64,000 nt of DNA from Collimonas rhizosphaerae (GTDB taxonomy: Bacteria > Pseudomonadota > Gammaproteobacteria > Burkholderiales > Burkholderiaceae_D). The notes under the pieces were generated by a model, which ran no database searches, was not told where the DNA came from, and worked only from the letters and a program-made list of their open reading frames with translations. Both the position numbers and the translations under genes were made by a program. The first letter of the stretch is position 1. Each line of letters begins with the position of its first letter. The stretch is from positions 1 to 64,000 of the forward strand of contig NZ_JBANDC010000023.1 of the NCBI RefSeq assembly GCF_038896935.1, written 5' to 3'. This document shows, piece by piece, positions 53,969-63,569 of the stretch.

Positions 53969-54292
53969 ATGCAACATCTCACTGCTTCAGAACTGGCCGC
54001 CTGGATCGCCGACCCGCAACGGCCGGCGCCGCTGCTGCTCGACGTGCGCGAGCCATGGGAATACGAGACCTGCCACATCGCCGCGGCGCAGCTGATGCCG
54101 ATGCAGACAGTGCCGGCGCGCCTGAACGACCTGGAAGAAGACCAGGCGATCGTCTGTATCTGCCACCATGGCGCGCGCAGCATGCAGGTCGCTGCATTTC
54201 TCGAGCGTCACGGATTTTCCGCGGTCAGCAACCTGACCGGCGGCGTCCACGCCTGGGCGCAGCAGGTCGATCCGGCCATGCCGACTTACTAG
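53969..54292 (+). CDS. Rhodanese-like (GlpE-type) sulfurtransferase
   Basis: Single-domain rhodanese of 107 residues. LLLDVREPWEYETCHIAAAQLMP is the CH2-A region and CICHHGARSMQVAAFL the active-site loop, with cysteine at the first position of CHHGARS. It may transfer sulfane sulfur to a thiol or cyanide acceptor; the partner is unknown. It lies 8 bp after pcm and 73 bp before tolC. Confidence 0.88.
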   Translation: MQHLTASELAAWIADPQRPAPLLLDVREPWEYETCHIAAAQLMPMQTVPARLNDLEEDQAIVCICHHGARSMQVAAFLERHGFSAVSNLTGGVHAWAQQVDPAMPTY

Positions 54293-54365
54293 GGCGTGCT
54301 GACCTAGGCCCCGACCCAACCGAACCAGACCACACCTGCCTGCCGCCACCGTTCCGGAGAGTGTA

Positions 54366-55667
54366 ATGCGCAATACCCTTATGGCTTCGTTGATCGCAAG
54401 TGCATTGCTGGCTGCAAATGCACATGCGGTCGATCTGGTACAGACGTATCAGCAAGCGTTGGCCAACGATCCGGTATACACCAGCGCACGTTACGCGCTC
54501 AGCGCCAGCAATGAGGCCAGCATCCAGGGCCGCGCCGCCCTGCTGCCGGTGGTCGGCTTCGGCGGCAACTACAGCCGCGCCGGGGAATCCTGGAAAACCG
54601 TCACCAACAACTACAGCCTGCAGCTCACCCAGCCGCTGTTCCGTCCGGCGTATTGGCAGCAGTACCAGGAAAGCAAGCTGTCGGTCGCTGCCGGCGAAGT
54701 GAAGTTTGCCCAGGCGGTGCAGGACCTGATGCTGCGCGTCAGCCAGGCTTACTTTGACACGCTGACGGCGCAAGACGTGCTGGCTACTTTGCAAGCCCAG
54801 AAAAGCGCGATTGCCGAGCAGCTTGCCTCCGCCAAGCGCAACTTCGAAGTCGGCACCGCCACCATCACCGACACCAACGAAGCCCAGGCCAGCTACGACC
54901 TGGTGATTGCGCAGGAAATCGCCGCCAGCAATAACCTGGAAGTCGCCCGCAACGTGCTGCAGCAGATTATCGGCAAGCCGCCGGCGCCGCTGGCGACCCT
55001 GCGTCCCGGCGTCCAGCTGAGCGCGCCGCAGCCGGCGGCGATCGAGAGCTGGGTCAGCAGCGCCGAGGAGCAGAATTTCGGCGTGGTAGGTCAGCAAATT
55101 GCGCTTGATAGCGCCAAATACGAAATCAAGAAAAACCGTGCCGGCCATCTGCCGACAGTCGACCTGGTGGCCAGCCGCGCGCACTCCGATGTCAGCGGCA
55201 GCCCGATTCCTTTTTATAACATTTCTCAGATGAACAACTCGATCGGCGTGCAGTGGACCATCCCGCTGTATGCCGGCGGCGCCGTCAACAGCAGCGTGCG
55301 GCAAGCGGTGGCATTGGAAGACAAGGCGCGCTCGGACCTGGAAAGCGCGCGCCGCAACGCAGCGTTGAATGCACGCCAGGCTTACCTGGGGGTCAACAGC
55401 GGCTTGGCCCAGATCAAGGCGTATGAGGCGGCGGAGATTTCCAGCCAGTCGTCGCTGGACTCCAACCGGCTGGGTTACCAGGTTGGCGTACGCATCAATA
55501 TCGATGTGCTGAACGCGCAGCAGCAACTGTTCTCTACCCGCAGGGATCTGGCCAAGGCGCGTTACGATACGCTGATGAATAGCCTGAAACTCAAGTCGGC
55601 GGTCGGCACCTTGAAAGAAGAAGACCTGCAGCAGATCAATGTGTTATTGACGCCGGCTGTTTATTGA
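54366..55667 (+). CDS. tolC: TolC-family outer-membrane channel
   Basis: Outer-membrane efflux trimer subunit of 433 residues with a signal peptide (LIASALLAANAHA). Two repeats of the OEP family are seen: LVQTYQQALANDPVYTSARYAL, KSAIAEQLASAKRNFEVGTATITDTNEAQA, and in the second half ALNARQAYLGVNSGLAQIKAYE and DSNRLGYQVGVRINIDVLNAQQQLF. It serves type I secretion and tripartite pumps. GGAGAG precedes the ATG. It converges on acrR. The other outer-membrane factor at 60986 is a separate, lipidated type. Confidence 0.93.
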   Translation: MRNTLMASLIASALLAANAHAVDLVQTYQQALANDPVYTSARYALSASNEASIQGRAALLPVVGFGGNYSRAGESWKTVTNNYSLQLTQPLFRPAYWQQYQESKLSVAAGEVKFAQAVQDLMLRVSQAYFDTLTAQDVLATLQAQKSAIAEQLASAKRNFEVGTATITDTNEAQASYDLVIAQEIAASNNLEVARNVLQQIIGKPPAPLATLRPGVQLSAPQPAAIESWVSSAEEQNFGVVGQQIALDSAKYEIKKNRAGHLPTVDLVASRAHSDVSGSPIPFYNISQMNNSIGVQWTIPLYAGGAVNSSVRQAVALEDKARSDLESARRNAALNARQAYLGVNSGLAQIKAYEAAEISSQSSLDSNRLGYQVGVRINIDVLNAQQQLFSTRRDLAKARYDTLMNSLKLKSAVGTLKEEDLQQINVLLTPAVY

Positions 55668-55704
55668 ACGTGTTCCTGAGGGGCCCGGGAACGGTGCATC
55701 AGGA

Positions 55705-56349
55705 TCAGGCATCGTTGTTTTTCAGCATGAACGGCGATGTCTTGAACATGTGGATGCAGTTGTCGACTACTTTTGAAACATTGTCGGCGAGATCAAAGCT
55801 GTGCGGGCTGAAGGTCCAGTTGCTCAGGATGCCGAACAGCAATCCTTGCACCATGACCGCGGCCATCACCGGATCCAGTTCACGCGGCAGCTGACCTTTT
55901 GCAATCGCGAACCGCAGCAAGCGTTCTATGTCGGTACGGCCTTGCAAGAAACACTCATGCTGGCGGATATAGATAGGATCTTCCGGATCCACCAGCTCGC
56001 ACTTGTGCAGGACAATTTCAAAAATCTTGCGCGACTGCGGATTGAGCGTCGCTTCCTGCAGGGTGAACAAACATCTGTTGCGGAACTGGTTCAGGGGATC
56101 ATGCGCATTTTCGTCGGCGGTCTTTTCGATCATCGCTTCCATCGGCAGGCGCACCCGCTCACACATGGCGTCGAATAAATCGCTCTTGTTCTTGAAGTGC
56201 CAATAGATAGCTCCGCGCGTCACGTCAGCGGCGCTGGCGACGTCGGCCAGCGTGGTGCGCGCCACGCCGTGCTGGTGAAACACCTCCGCTGCCGCATCCA
56301 GGATGCGGCTTCGCGTTTCCAGTGCTTCTTCTTTTGTACTTCTAGCCAT
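55705..56349 (-). CDS. acrR: AcrR/TtgR-type repressor of the RND pump
   Basis: TetR-family protein of 214 residues, with a helix-turn-helix of the AcrR pattern (RILDAAAEVFHQHGVARTTLADVA, then VTRGAIYWHFKNKSDLFDAM) and a C-terminal ligand pocket domain (FRNRCLFTLQEATLNPQSRKIFEI and others). It is divergent from the adaptor-pump-channel operon. An operator almost the same as that of E. coli acrAB lies between them. It should repress the pump and be released by drugs. Confidence 0.92.
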   Translation of the reverse strand: MARSTKEEALETRSRILDAAAEVFHQHGVARTTLADVASAADVTRGAIYWHFKNKSDLFDAMCERVRLPMEAMIEKTADENAHDPLNQFRNRCLFTLQEATLNPQSRKIFEIVLHKCELVDPEDPIYIRQHECFLQGRTDIERLLRFAIAKGQLPRELDPVMAAVMVQGLLFGILSNWTFSPHSFDLADNVSKVVDNCIHMFKTSPFMLKNNDA

Positions 56350-56424
56350 TTTAAGCCGACCTCCAAACTGTTACGATATTTTGTGCGCTCGCAGCAAATA
56401 ATTTATTAGCAATACAGACATAAC

Positions 56425-56451
56425 ACATACATTCGTGCATGTATGTATAAT
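56425..56451 (+). promoter_or_regulatory. AcrR operator overlapping a -10
   Basis: ACATACAT-TCGTGC-ATGTATGT is an 8+6+8 palindrome (56425-56446). It differs at only a few central or outer positions from the E. coli acrAB operator as I recall it (arms TACATACATT and AATGTATGTA). TATAAT (56446-56451) starts at its last base, so a bound repressor would block the promoter of the pump operon. Confidence 0.85.
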
Positions 56452-56593
56452 AGCAGGATTCCGGCTGTTCCACCCGCTTTCTGGCAAGGCATCCGGTGCA
56501 ACAAAGCAATTACTTATATATCCTATGTCAATTCCAGAAACAGAGTCACCTGTCAGATCTGCAGTCTTTCCTCAATTACCGTGCGAGAATTTT

Positions 56594-57829
56594 ATGAATT
56601 CAGTTAGCTCTATCAGTCGTCTCACGCGTATCACCCTGGCTATCGCGCTCCTGTCCGCTGTTGCCGCCTGCGGCAAGAAGCCGGAAGCCCAAGCGCAACC
56701 GCCAGCCGGTGTTTCATTCGTCACCATCGCCCCAGAACGCCTCGCCCTCACCACGGAATTGCCAGGTCGGCTGGAAGCTACCCGCATCGCCCAGATCGGC
56801 GCGCGGGCAGCCGGCATCGTGCTCAAGCGGAATTTCCGCGAAGGCAGCGATGTAAAAGCAGGCCAGACCCTGTACCAGATCGATCCGGCGCCGTTGCAAG
56901 CCGCTTACGACAGTGCCCAGGCAACCTTGGCCAAGGCCGAAGCAAACCTGACTACCGCGACCCTGAAAGCGCAGCGCTACAAACCGCTGGTGGATGTCAA
57001 TGCCGTCAGCAAGCAGGATTACGACGACACCGTTGCCACCCAGAAGCAAGCTGCCGCTGACGTTGCATCCGCCAAGGCTGCACGCCAGACCGCCAGCCTC
57101 AACCTCGGCTACGCCACCGTGACCTCGCCGATTTCCGGCCGCATCGGCAAGGCGCTGGTGACCGAAGGCGCACTGGTCGGCCAGGGTGAAGTGACCCAGC
57201 TGGCAGTGGTGCAGCAGATCGATCCGATCTACGTCAACCTGACCCAGTCCAGCACCGATATCCTCAAATTGCAGCAGGCAATGAAGAACGGCCAGCTGGA
57301 AAGCGCCGGCGCCGGCCAAGCCAAGGTCACCCTGGTGACTGAAGACGGCCGCACCTACCCGCAAACCGGCAAGCTGCTGTTTTCCGACCTGACGGTCGAC
57401 GCCAACACCGGTTCGGTCACCCTGCGCGCTGAATTCCCTAACCCGGACCGCAGCCTGTTGCCTGGCATGTATGTACGCGCCAGGCTCGAGCAGGCAGTCA
57501 ACGCCTCCGCCCTGACCGTGCCGCAACAGGCGGTCCAGCGCGACCTCAACGGCGCTTCGGTGTTCGTGATCGGCGCTGACAATAAAGTGGCCGTACGGCC
57601 GGTAATCGCCGATGTCGCACAAGGCGACAAATGGATCGTTGCCGAAGGCCTGAAAGCGGGCGACAAGGTGATCGTTGACGGCTTGCAAAAGGTGAAGCCA
57701 GGCGCGCCGGTCAATCCGTCGCCATGGAAGCCTAATGCTGCTCCGGCAGCTACAGCCGCACCCGCTGCAGCGGCCGGCGCCAGCGCCAGCGCGGCAGCTG
57801 CCTCAGCTGCTACATCTACCGCTAAATAA
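56594..57829 (+). CDS. acrA: RND efflux periplasmic adaptor (AcrA/MexA type)
   Basis: Membrane-fusion lipoprotein of 411 residues with lipobox AVAAC (Cys26), barrel-sandwich/lipoyl halves (ARAAGIVLKRNFREGSDVKAGQTLYQIDP, then LNLGYATVTSPISGRIG), a coiled-coil hairpin between them (residues about 95-165) and a beta-barrel domain (VTLVTEDGRTYPQTGKLLFSDLTVD). It joins the RND pump to an outer-membrane channel. The frame opens at 56435, but the lipoprotein signal begins at MNSVSS. An Ala-rich tail ends it. The pump gene starts 11 bp later. Confidence 0.94.
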   Translation: MNSVSSISRLTRITLAIALLSAVAACGKKPEAQAQPPAGVSFVTIAPERLALTTELPGRLEATRIAQIGARAAGIVLKRNFREGSDVKAGQTLYQIDPAPLQAAYDSAQATLAKAEANLTTATLKAQRYKPLVDVNAVSKQDYDDTVATQKQAAADVASAKAARQTASLNLGYATVTSPISGRIGKALVTEGALVGQGEVTQLAVVQQIDPIYVNLTQSSTDILKLQQAMKNGQLESAGAGQAKVTLVTEDGRTYPQTGKLLFSDLTVDANTGSVTLRAEFPNPDRSLLPGMYVRARLEQAVNASALTVPQQAVQRDLNGASVFVIGADNKVAVRPVIADVAQGDKWIVAEGLKAGDKVIVDGLQKVKPGAPVNPSPWKPNAAPAATAAPAAAAGASASAAAASAATSTAK

Positions 57830-57840
57830 GGAGCCTATCA

Positions 57841-60800
57841 ATGGGCAAGTTTTTCATCGACCGCCCCGTATTTGCGTGGGTGCTCGCCATCTTCATCCTG
57901 CTCGGGGGTGCTTTGGCGATCACGCAATTACCGGTGGCGCAGTATCCTTCGATTGCACCGCCGACGATTGTAGTTAACGCCACCTACCCTGGCGCAACTG
58001 CACAAACCCTCGACGATAGCGTTACCAGCCTGATTGAACAGGAAATGAACGGCGCCGACGGTTTGCAATATATCGAGTCGCAAAGCCAGGCTAACGGCAC
58101 GGTAGCCATCACCGTGACGTTTTCGCCTGAAACCAATGCCGACCTGGCAGCAGTGGACGTGCAAAACCGCTTGAAGCGGGTAGAAGCTCGCCTGCCGGCG
58201 GCAGTCACGCAACAGGGTGTGCAAGTGACCAAGTCGCGCAGCAACTTCCTGATGTTTATCGGCCTGTCTTCAAGTGACGGCAAGCTCGACCCGATTGCAC
58301 TCGGCGATTACCTGTCGCGCAACGTGCTGAACGAAATCAAGCGCGTGCCGGGCGTTGGCCAGGCCCAGCTGTTCGGTACTGAACGCGCCATGCGGATTTG
58401 GATTGATCCAGCCAAACTGGTTGGTCTCAATCTGACGCCAGGCGATGTCACGACTGCAATCACTGCACAAAATGCTTTGGTCGCAGGCGGCACCATCGGT
58501 GATTTGCCTAGCCCTGGCACTCAGCAGATTTCCGCCACCGTGGTTGTCACCGGCCAGCTGAATACGGTTGAACAGTTCGGCAATATCCAGTTGCGCGCCA
58601 ATGCGGATGGATCGGTGGTACGTTTGCGCGACGTTGCGCGTATTGAAATCGGTGGCCAGTCTTATGCGACAGCCGGCCGGCTGGACGGCAAGCCGACTTC
58701 CTTCGTCGGCGTGCAGTTGTCGCCAACTGCCAATGCGCTGGGCACCGCTACCGCAGTCCATGCCAAGATGGCTGAGCTGTCGAAGTATTTTCCGCCCGGC
58801 GTCACATACACCATTCCTTACGACACCTCGAAATTCGTCAAGATTTCGATCGAAGAAGTGGTCAAGACCTTGGTAGAGGCGATCATCCTGGTGTTCCTGG
58901 TGATGTACCTGTTCCTGCAAAACATCCGCTACACCCTGATCCCGACCGTGGTTGTGCCGGTGGCCCTGATGGGTACTTTCGCCACGCTGCTGCTGTTCGG
59001 CTTCTCGATCAACGTCCTGACCATGTTCGGCATGGTATTGGCGATCGGTATCCTGATCGACGATGCGATCGTGGTAGTGGAAAACGTCGAACGCATCATG
59101 AGCGAAGAAGGTTTGTCGCCGCGCGATGCAACCCGCAAGGCGATGGGCCAGATCACCGGCGCGCTGATCGGTATCACCCTGGTGCTGATCGCGGTGTTCA
59201 TCCCGATGGCGTTCTTCAGCGGCGCGGTTGGCGCGATTTACCGCCAGTTCTCGCTGTCGATGGTCGCTTCGATGGTGTTCTCGGTGCTGATGGCGTTCAC
59301 GCTGACACCGGCGCTGTGCGCCACCATCCTGAAACCGGTGGAAGCTGGACATCACCACGAGAAGAAGGGTTTCTTCGGCTGGTTCAACCGCAAGTTCAAC
59401 GCGACCACCAACGGCTATCAAGGCGTTATCGCCAAGATGCTGACCAAGACCGGCCGTTACCTGCTGATATATGGCGCGATCCTGATAGGCGTCGGTTTGC
59501 TGTATGCCCGCTTGCCGGCGTCGTTCCTGCCGGCCGAGGACCAGGGCTACATCATCACCAACGTGCAATTGCCTTCCGGCGCCAGCAGCAACCGCACCTT
59601 GGAAGTCATCAAGACGATTGAAGACTACTATTCGAAATTGCCTGGTGTGGCCCATGTGGTTGCCATTACCGGGTTCAGTTTCTCGGGCAACGGTCAGAAT
59701 GCCGGCCTGGTGTTCACACCGCTCAAGGACTGGAGCGAACGTGGTCCGGATCAGTCGGCCGACGCAATCGCCGGCAAGGCATTCGGCGTGTTCACGCAAA
59801 TCAAGGACGCCATCGTCTATCCTTTGAATCCCCCGCCGATTCCAGAACTGGGCAACGCCACAGGCTTTACCTTCCGCCTGCAAGACCGTTCGGGACAAGG
59901 GCATGCCGCGCTAACCGCAGCGCGTAACCAAATGCTGGGCATGGCATCGCAAAGCAAGATCCTGGCTGGAGTTCGTCCTGAAGGCCTGGAAGATGCGCCG
60001 CAGCTGCAGCTCGATATCGACCGCGACAAGGCCAATGCCCTGGGTGTTTCGTTCAACGCCATCAACAGCGCGCTGTCGACCGCGCTTGGCTCTTCCTACG
60101 TAAATGACTTCCCTAACCAGGGCCGTCAACAACGGGTAATCGTGCAAGCCGATGCACCGCAACGGCTGCAACCGGAAGACCTGGCCAGGTTGTATGTCAA
60201 GAACACCCAAGGAACCATGGTGCCGTTCTCGTCATTCACCAGCTCGCACTGGACTAACGGTCCGGTACAGCTGACGCGCTATAACGGCTATCCGGCGATG
60301 AAAATCTCCGGTGGCGCATCACCTGGCCACAGCACAGGTGAAGCGATGGACGAGATGGAAGCGTTGACCGCGAAACTCCCTCCCGGCTTCGGCTTTGAAT
60401 GGACCGGCCAGTCGCTGGAAGAAAAGACTTCAGGCTCGCAAGCACCGATGCTTTACGCATTGTCGCTGCTGGCGGTGTTCCTGGTGTTGGCAGCATTGTA
60501 CGAAAGCACTTCCATCCCGCTGGCAGTGATGCTGGTGGTACCGCTGGGGATTCTCGGCGCATTGCTGGGCGTAACCTTGCGCGGCATGCCTAACGACGTC
60601 TACTTCAAGGTCGGGATGATTACCGTGGTCGGCTTGTCGGCGAAGAACGCGATTCTGATTATCGAATTCGCTAAAGACCTGCAGGCGCAAGGCAAGGGCC
60701 TGATCGAAGCGACGCTGGAAGCTGTGCATCTGCGGTTCCGGCCGATTCTGATGACCTCGTTCGCTTTCATCCTGGGCGTGTTGCCGCTGGCGATCAAGAC

Positions 60801-60993
60801 CGGCGCCGGTTCAGGCAGCCAACGCGCAATCGGTACCGGCGTGATGGGCGGCATGATCACAGCGACGGCCTTGGCGGTATTCCTGGTGCCAGTGTTCTTC
60901 GTGGTGGTGCGCAAACTATTCAAAGGCAGCGAACGCCAACGCAAGCTGCATGCGGCCAATCAGAAAATAGATGTGGAGAATCAGCATGTTTAA
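57841..60993 (+). CDS. acrB: RND multidrug efflux pump (AcrB/MexB type)
   Basis: Inner-membrane proton-driven pump of 1050 residues (HAE-1 family), with twelve membrane helices and two large periplasmic loops. The proton-relay aspartates are exactly at 407 and 408 (LIDDAIVVVEN), as in E. coli AcrB, and the relay lysine is in LSAKNAILIIEFAKD. RND signatures GQAQLFGTERAMRIWIDP and GVRPEGLEDAPQLQLDIDRDKA are present. It exports drugs, dyes and detergents with the adaptor and an outer-membrane factor. It overlaps the following gene by 8 bp. Confidence 0.97.
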   Translation: MGKFFIDRPVFAWVLAIFILLGGALAITQLPVAQYPSIAPPTIVVNATYPGATAQTLDDSVTSLIEQEMNGADGLQYIESQSQANGTVAITVTFSPETNADLAAVDVQNRLKRVEARLPAAVTQQGVQVTKSRSNFLMFIGLSSSDGKLDPIALGDYLSRNVLNEIKRVPGVGQAQLFGTERAMRIWIDPAKLVGLNLTPGDVTTAITAQNALVAGGTIGDLPSPGTQQISATVVVTGQLNTVEQFGNIQLRANADGSVVRLRDVARIEIGGQSYATAGRLDGKPTSFVGVQLSPTANALGTATAVHAKMAELSKYFPPGVTYTIPYDTSKFVKISIEEVVKTLVEAIILVFLVMYLFLQNIRYTLIPTVVVPVALMGTFATLLLFGFSINVLTMFGMVLAIGILIDDAIVVVENVERIMSEEGLSPRDATRKAMGQITGALIGITLVLIAVFIPMAFFSGAVGAIYRQFSLSMVASMVFSVLMAFTLTPALCATILKPVEAGHHHEKKGFFGWFNRKFNATTNGYQGVIAKMLTKTGRYLLIYGAILIGVGLLYARLPASFLPAEDQGYIITNVQLPSGASSNRTLEVIKTIEDYYSKLPGVAHVVAITGFSFSGNGQNAGLVFTPLKDWSERGPDQSADAIAGKAFGVFTQIKDAIVYPLNPPPIPELGNATGFTFRLQDRSGQGHAALTAARNQMLGMASQSKILAGVRPEGLEDAPQLQLDIDRDKANALGVSFNAINSALSTALGSSYVNDFPNQGRQQRVIVQADAPQRLQPEDLARLYVKNTQGTMVPFSSFTSSHWTNGPVQLTRYNGYPAMKISGGASPGHSTGEAMDEMEALTAKLPPGFGFEWTGQSLEEKTSGSQAPMLYALSLLAVFLVLAALYESTSIPLAVMLVVPLGILGALLGVTLRGMPNDVYFKVGMITVVGLSAKNAILIIEFAKDLQAQGKGLIEATLEAVHLRFRPILMTSFAFILGVLPLAIKTGAGSGSQRAIGTGVMGGMITATALAVFLVPVFFVVVRKLFKGSERQRKLHAANQKIDVENQHV

Positions 60994-62431
60994 TATGGCA
61001 ATTACGGCGTACTTACCCAAGCAACTGACCGGCGCCCTGCTCTTGGCAGGGGTCCTCTCGGGTTGCACCATGGCGCCGACCTACGTACGGCCGGAAGCGC
61101 CGGTGGCCGGCAGCTATCCGGCTGCCGCCGACGGCCAGGCGCAGCTGGATGCGGCGGCGCTCGGCTGGCGCCAGTTTTTCCCGGACCAGCGGCTGCAAGC
61201 GCTGATCGCCTCGGCGCTTGAAAACAACCGTGACCTGCGCACTGCTGCCTTGAACATCGAGCAGGCGCGCGCGCAGTACGACATCACGGCGGCCGACGCC
61301 TTGCCCAACTTCGACGGCAATTTCAGCCGCACCCGCGGCCGTACCGCCACGTACCAGCTGGTGCCGGGCCAGAACGCGGTTGGCACCGCTTACCAGGTCG
61401 GCTTGAACATGACCTCGTTCGAGCTGGACTTTTTCGGCCGCGTGCGCAGCTTGAAAGATGCCGCCCTGGCGAGCTACCTGGCGACCGAAGAAGCACGCCA
61501 GGCGGCGCAGATCAGCCTGATCTCGCAAGTTGCCCAGGCTTACCTGACCGAGCAGTCGTATGCCGAGCAGCAAAGGCTGGCGCAGCAGACCCTGGACAGC
61601 CGCCTGGACGACTACAAGCTGGACAAGATGCGTTTTGATGTCGGCGCCTCGTCGGAACTCGACCTGCGCAACTCCGAAACGCTGGTGCAGTCTGCCCGCG
61701 TATCGCTGGCGACGCTGGTGCGCCAGCGCGGCCAGGCCACCAACGCCTTGGTTCTGCTGGTCGGCAAGCCGTTAGGCGACCTGCCCGCGCCGCAATCGCT
61801 GTCGGATGAGCAAATCGTCACCGAGATCCCGGCCGGCCTGCCTTCCGATCTGTTGAACCGCCGTCCCGATATCCGTGAAGCGGAGCAGCAGCTGCGTTCC
61901 GCCAACGCCAATATCGGTGCAGCGCGCGCCGCCTTCTTCCCGACCATCTCGCTGACGGCGGGAATCGGCAATGCGAGCACATCGCTGGGCAGCCTGTTCT
62001 CGGCCGGCAGCCGCACCTGGTCGTTCGTGCCGCAGCTGACGCTGCCGATTTTCGAGGGCGGCCGCAACCGCGCCAACCTGTCGCTGAGCGAGATCCGCAA
62101 GAACCTGGCGATTGCCAGCTACGAGAAAACCATCCAGAGCGCATTCCGGGAAGTTGCCGATGCACTGGTTGCCCGTGGCACGCTGGAAGAACAGCTGGCA
62201 GCCCAGGATGCCTTCCTCAAGGCGCAGGAACAGCGGGTGAAGTTGACCGAACTGCGCTACAAGAACGGCATCGCCAGTTCGACCGACCGCCTGAATGCGC
62301 AGCGTGACCTGTTCTCGGCGCAGCAGTCCCTGATCCAGACGCGGCAGCTGCGCCTGAACAATGCGATCGACCTGTACCGGTCGCTGGGTGGCGGTTTGAA
62401 TGAAAATACCGTGGTGGCGGCGACGAAATAA
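60986..62431 (+). CDS. RND outer-membrane factor, NodT/OprM-type lipoprotein
   Basis: Outer-membrane efflux protein of 481 residues with a lipobox (VLSGC, Cys27) followed by TMAPTYVRPEAPV, typical of the NodT/OprM group. Two OEP halves: ALGWRQFFPDQRLQALIASALENNRDLR with FSRTRGRTATYQLVP, and the second half DLLNRRPDIREAEQQLRSANANIGAARAAFFP. GGAG lies eight bases before the ATG, inside the pump gene, so synthesis is coupled. It completes a tripartite pump with the two upstream genes. Confidence 0.94.
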   Translation: MFNMAITAYLPKQLTGALLLAGVLSGCTMAPTYVRPEAPVAGSYPAAADGQAQLDAAALGWRQFFPDQRLQALIASALENNRDLRTAALNIEQARAQYDITAADALPNFDGNFSRTRGRTATYQLVPGQNAVGTAYQVGLNMTSFELDFFGRVRSLKDAALASYLATEEARQAAQISLISQVAQAYLTEQSYAEQQRLAQQTLDSRLDDYKLDKMRFDVGASSELDLRNSETLVQSARVSLATLVRQRGQATNALVLLVGKPLGDLPAPQSLSDEQIVTEIPAGLPSDLLNRRPDIREAEQQLRSANANIGAARAAFFPTISLTAGIGNASTSLGSLFSAGSRTWSFVPQLTLPIFEGGRNRANLSLSEIRKNLAIASYEKTIQSAFREVADALVARGTLEEQLAAQDAFLKAQEQRVKLTELRYKNGIASSTDRLNAQRDLFSAQQSLIQTRQLRLNNAIDLYRSLGGGLNENTVVAATK

Positions 62432-62453
62432 CCGTCCTGGGCTTGAGTCCTGC

Positions 62454-62483
62454 AAAACGCCGCACTTGTGCGGCGTTTTTTTT
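62454..62483 (+). terminator. Intrinsic terminator of the pump operon
   Basis: AAAACGCCGCAC, two-base loop TT and GTGCGGCGTTTT with a longer T-run. Confidence 0.95.
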
Positions 62484-62532
62484 ACCATTACAGTTTGTCT
62501 CTGCCCCCAATATGGATTGAAATACATTCCCC

Positions 62533-63558
62533 ATGAAGAAAACCATCATCCTGACCGGAGCCACCGGATATATTGGCTCTCATACCTGGTGCGCCCTGCT
62601 TGAGGCCGGGTATGACGTGATCGGCCTGGATAATTTCTGCAACAGCAGCATGGAAGTGATTGGACGCATTTCTGCGATTACCCAGTCAACACTGAATTTT
62701 ATTGAAGGCGACGTACGGGATGCATCCCTGCTCGACTCCATTTTCCAGCAGCATAAAATCGACGCAGCCATTCATTTTGCCGCACTGAAGGCAGTGGGAG
62801 AATCGGTAGAAAAGCCATTGACCTACTACGACACCAATTTGAACGGCTTGTTGAATTTATGTTCGGTGATGGCACGGCATAGCGTAAAAACCCTGGTATT
62901 CAGCTCATCGGCCACGGTCTACGGCGATCCCGATTCAGTACCGATCAAAGAGGACGCGCCTTTACGGACAACCAGTCCATATGGCCAGACAAAATTGATG
63001 GGCGAGCAAATCCTGCGCGATCTCGAACATTCGGATCGTGACTGGAAAATAGGATATTTGCGCTATTTCAACCCGGTCGGCGCACACAAGAGCGGGTTGA
63101 TCGGTGAAAATCCGCGCGGCGTTCCAAATAATTTGATGCCTTATGTCGCGCAGGTTGCAGTGGGCAAACTGGAGAAATTACGCATATATGGCGGTGATTA
63201 CCCTACCCCGGATGGCACCGGCGTGCGCGACTATATCCATGTAATGGACCTGGCGGAGGGGCATGTATCGGCGGTATCGCATCTGCTTGATGACGGTGCA
63301 TCCGGCAATGGATCGTTCACCGTGAATCTTGGCGCAGGACATGGGATCAGCGTCCTTGAGGTAATTCACGCTTATGAAAAAGCATGCGGGCGCCCGATTC
63401 CCTATGAAATTGTGCCAAGACGCTCGGGTGACGTCGCCGCCTACTACGCAGATCCGTCTTTAGCCTCGGAAATCCTCGACTGGCGGGCCACACGAGGGCT
63501 GGATGTCATATGCAGCGACTCATGGCGCTGGCAGAACATGAATCCAGACGGCATATGA
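62533..63558 (+). CDS. galE: UDP-glucose 4-epimerase
   Basis: Short-chain dehydrogenase-type epimerase of 341 residues, making UDP-galactose for surface polysaccharide. Motifs: N-terminal GATGYIGSH for NAD, IHFAALKAVGESVEKPL, the catalytic SSSATVYG and YGQTK (Tyr-x3-Lys), RYFNPVGAH, and the C-terminal PDGTGVRDYIHVMDLAEGH. Full family length. The gene is convergent with the O-antigen-ligase-like gene (11 bp gap), which suggests the right end is a polysaccharide region. Confidence 0.96.
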   Translation: MKKTIILTGATGYIGSHTWCALLEAGYDVIGLDNFCNSSMEVIGRISAITQSTLNFIEGDVRDASLLDSIFQQHKIDAAIHFAALKAVGESVEKPLTYYDTNLNGLLNLCSVMARHSVKTLVFSSSATVYGDPDSVPIKEDAPLRTTSPYGQTKLMGEQILRDLEHSDRDWKIGYLRYFNPVGAHKSGLIGENPRGVPNNLMPYVAQVAVGKLEKLRIYGGDYPTPDGTGVRDYIHVMDLAEGHVSAVSHLLDDGASGNGSFTVNLGAGHGISVLEVIHAYEKACGRPIPYEIVPRRSGDVAAYYADPSLASEILDWRATRGLDVICSDSWRWQNMNPDGI

Positions 63559-63569
63559 ATCCGGGCAGA

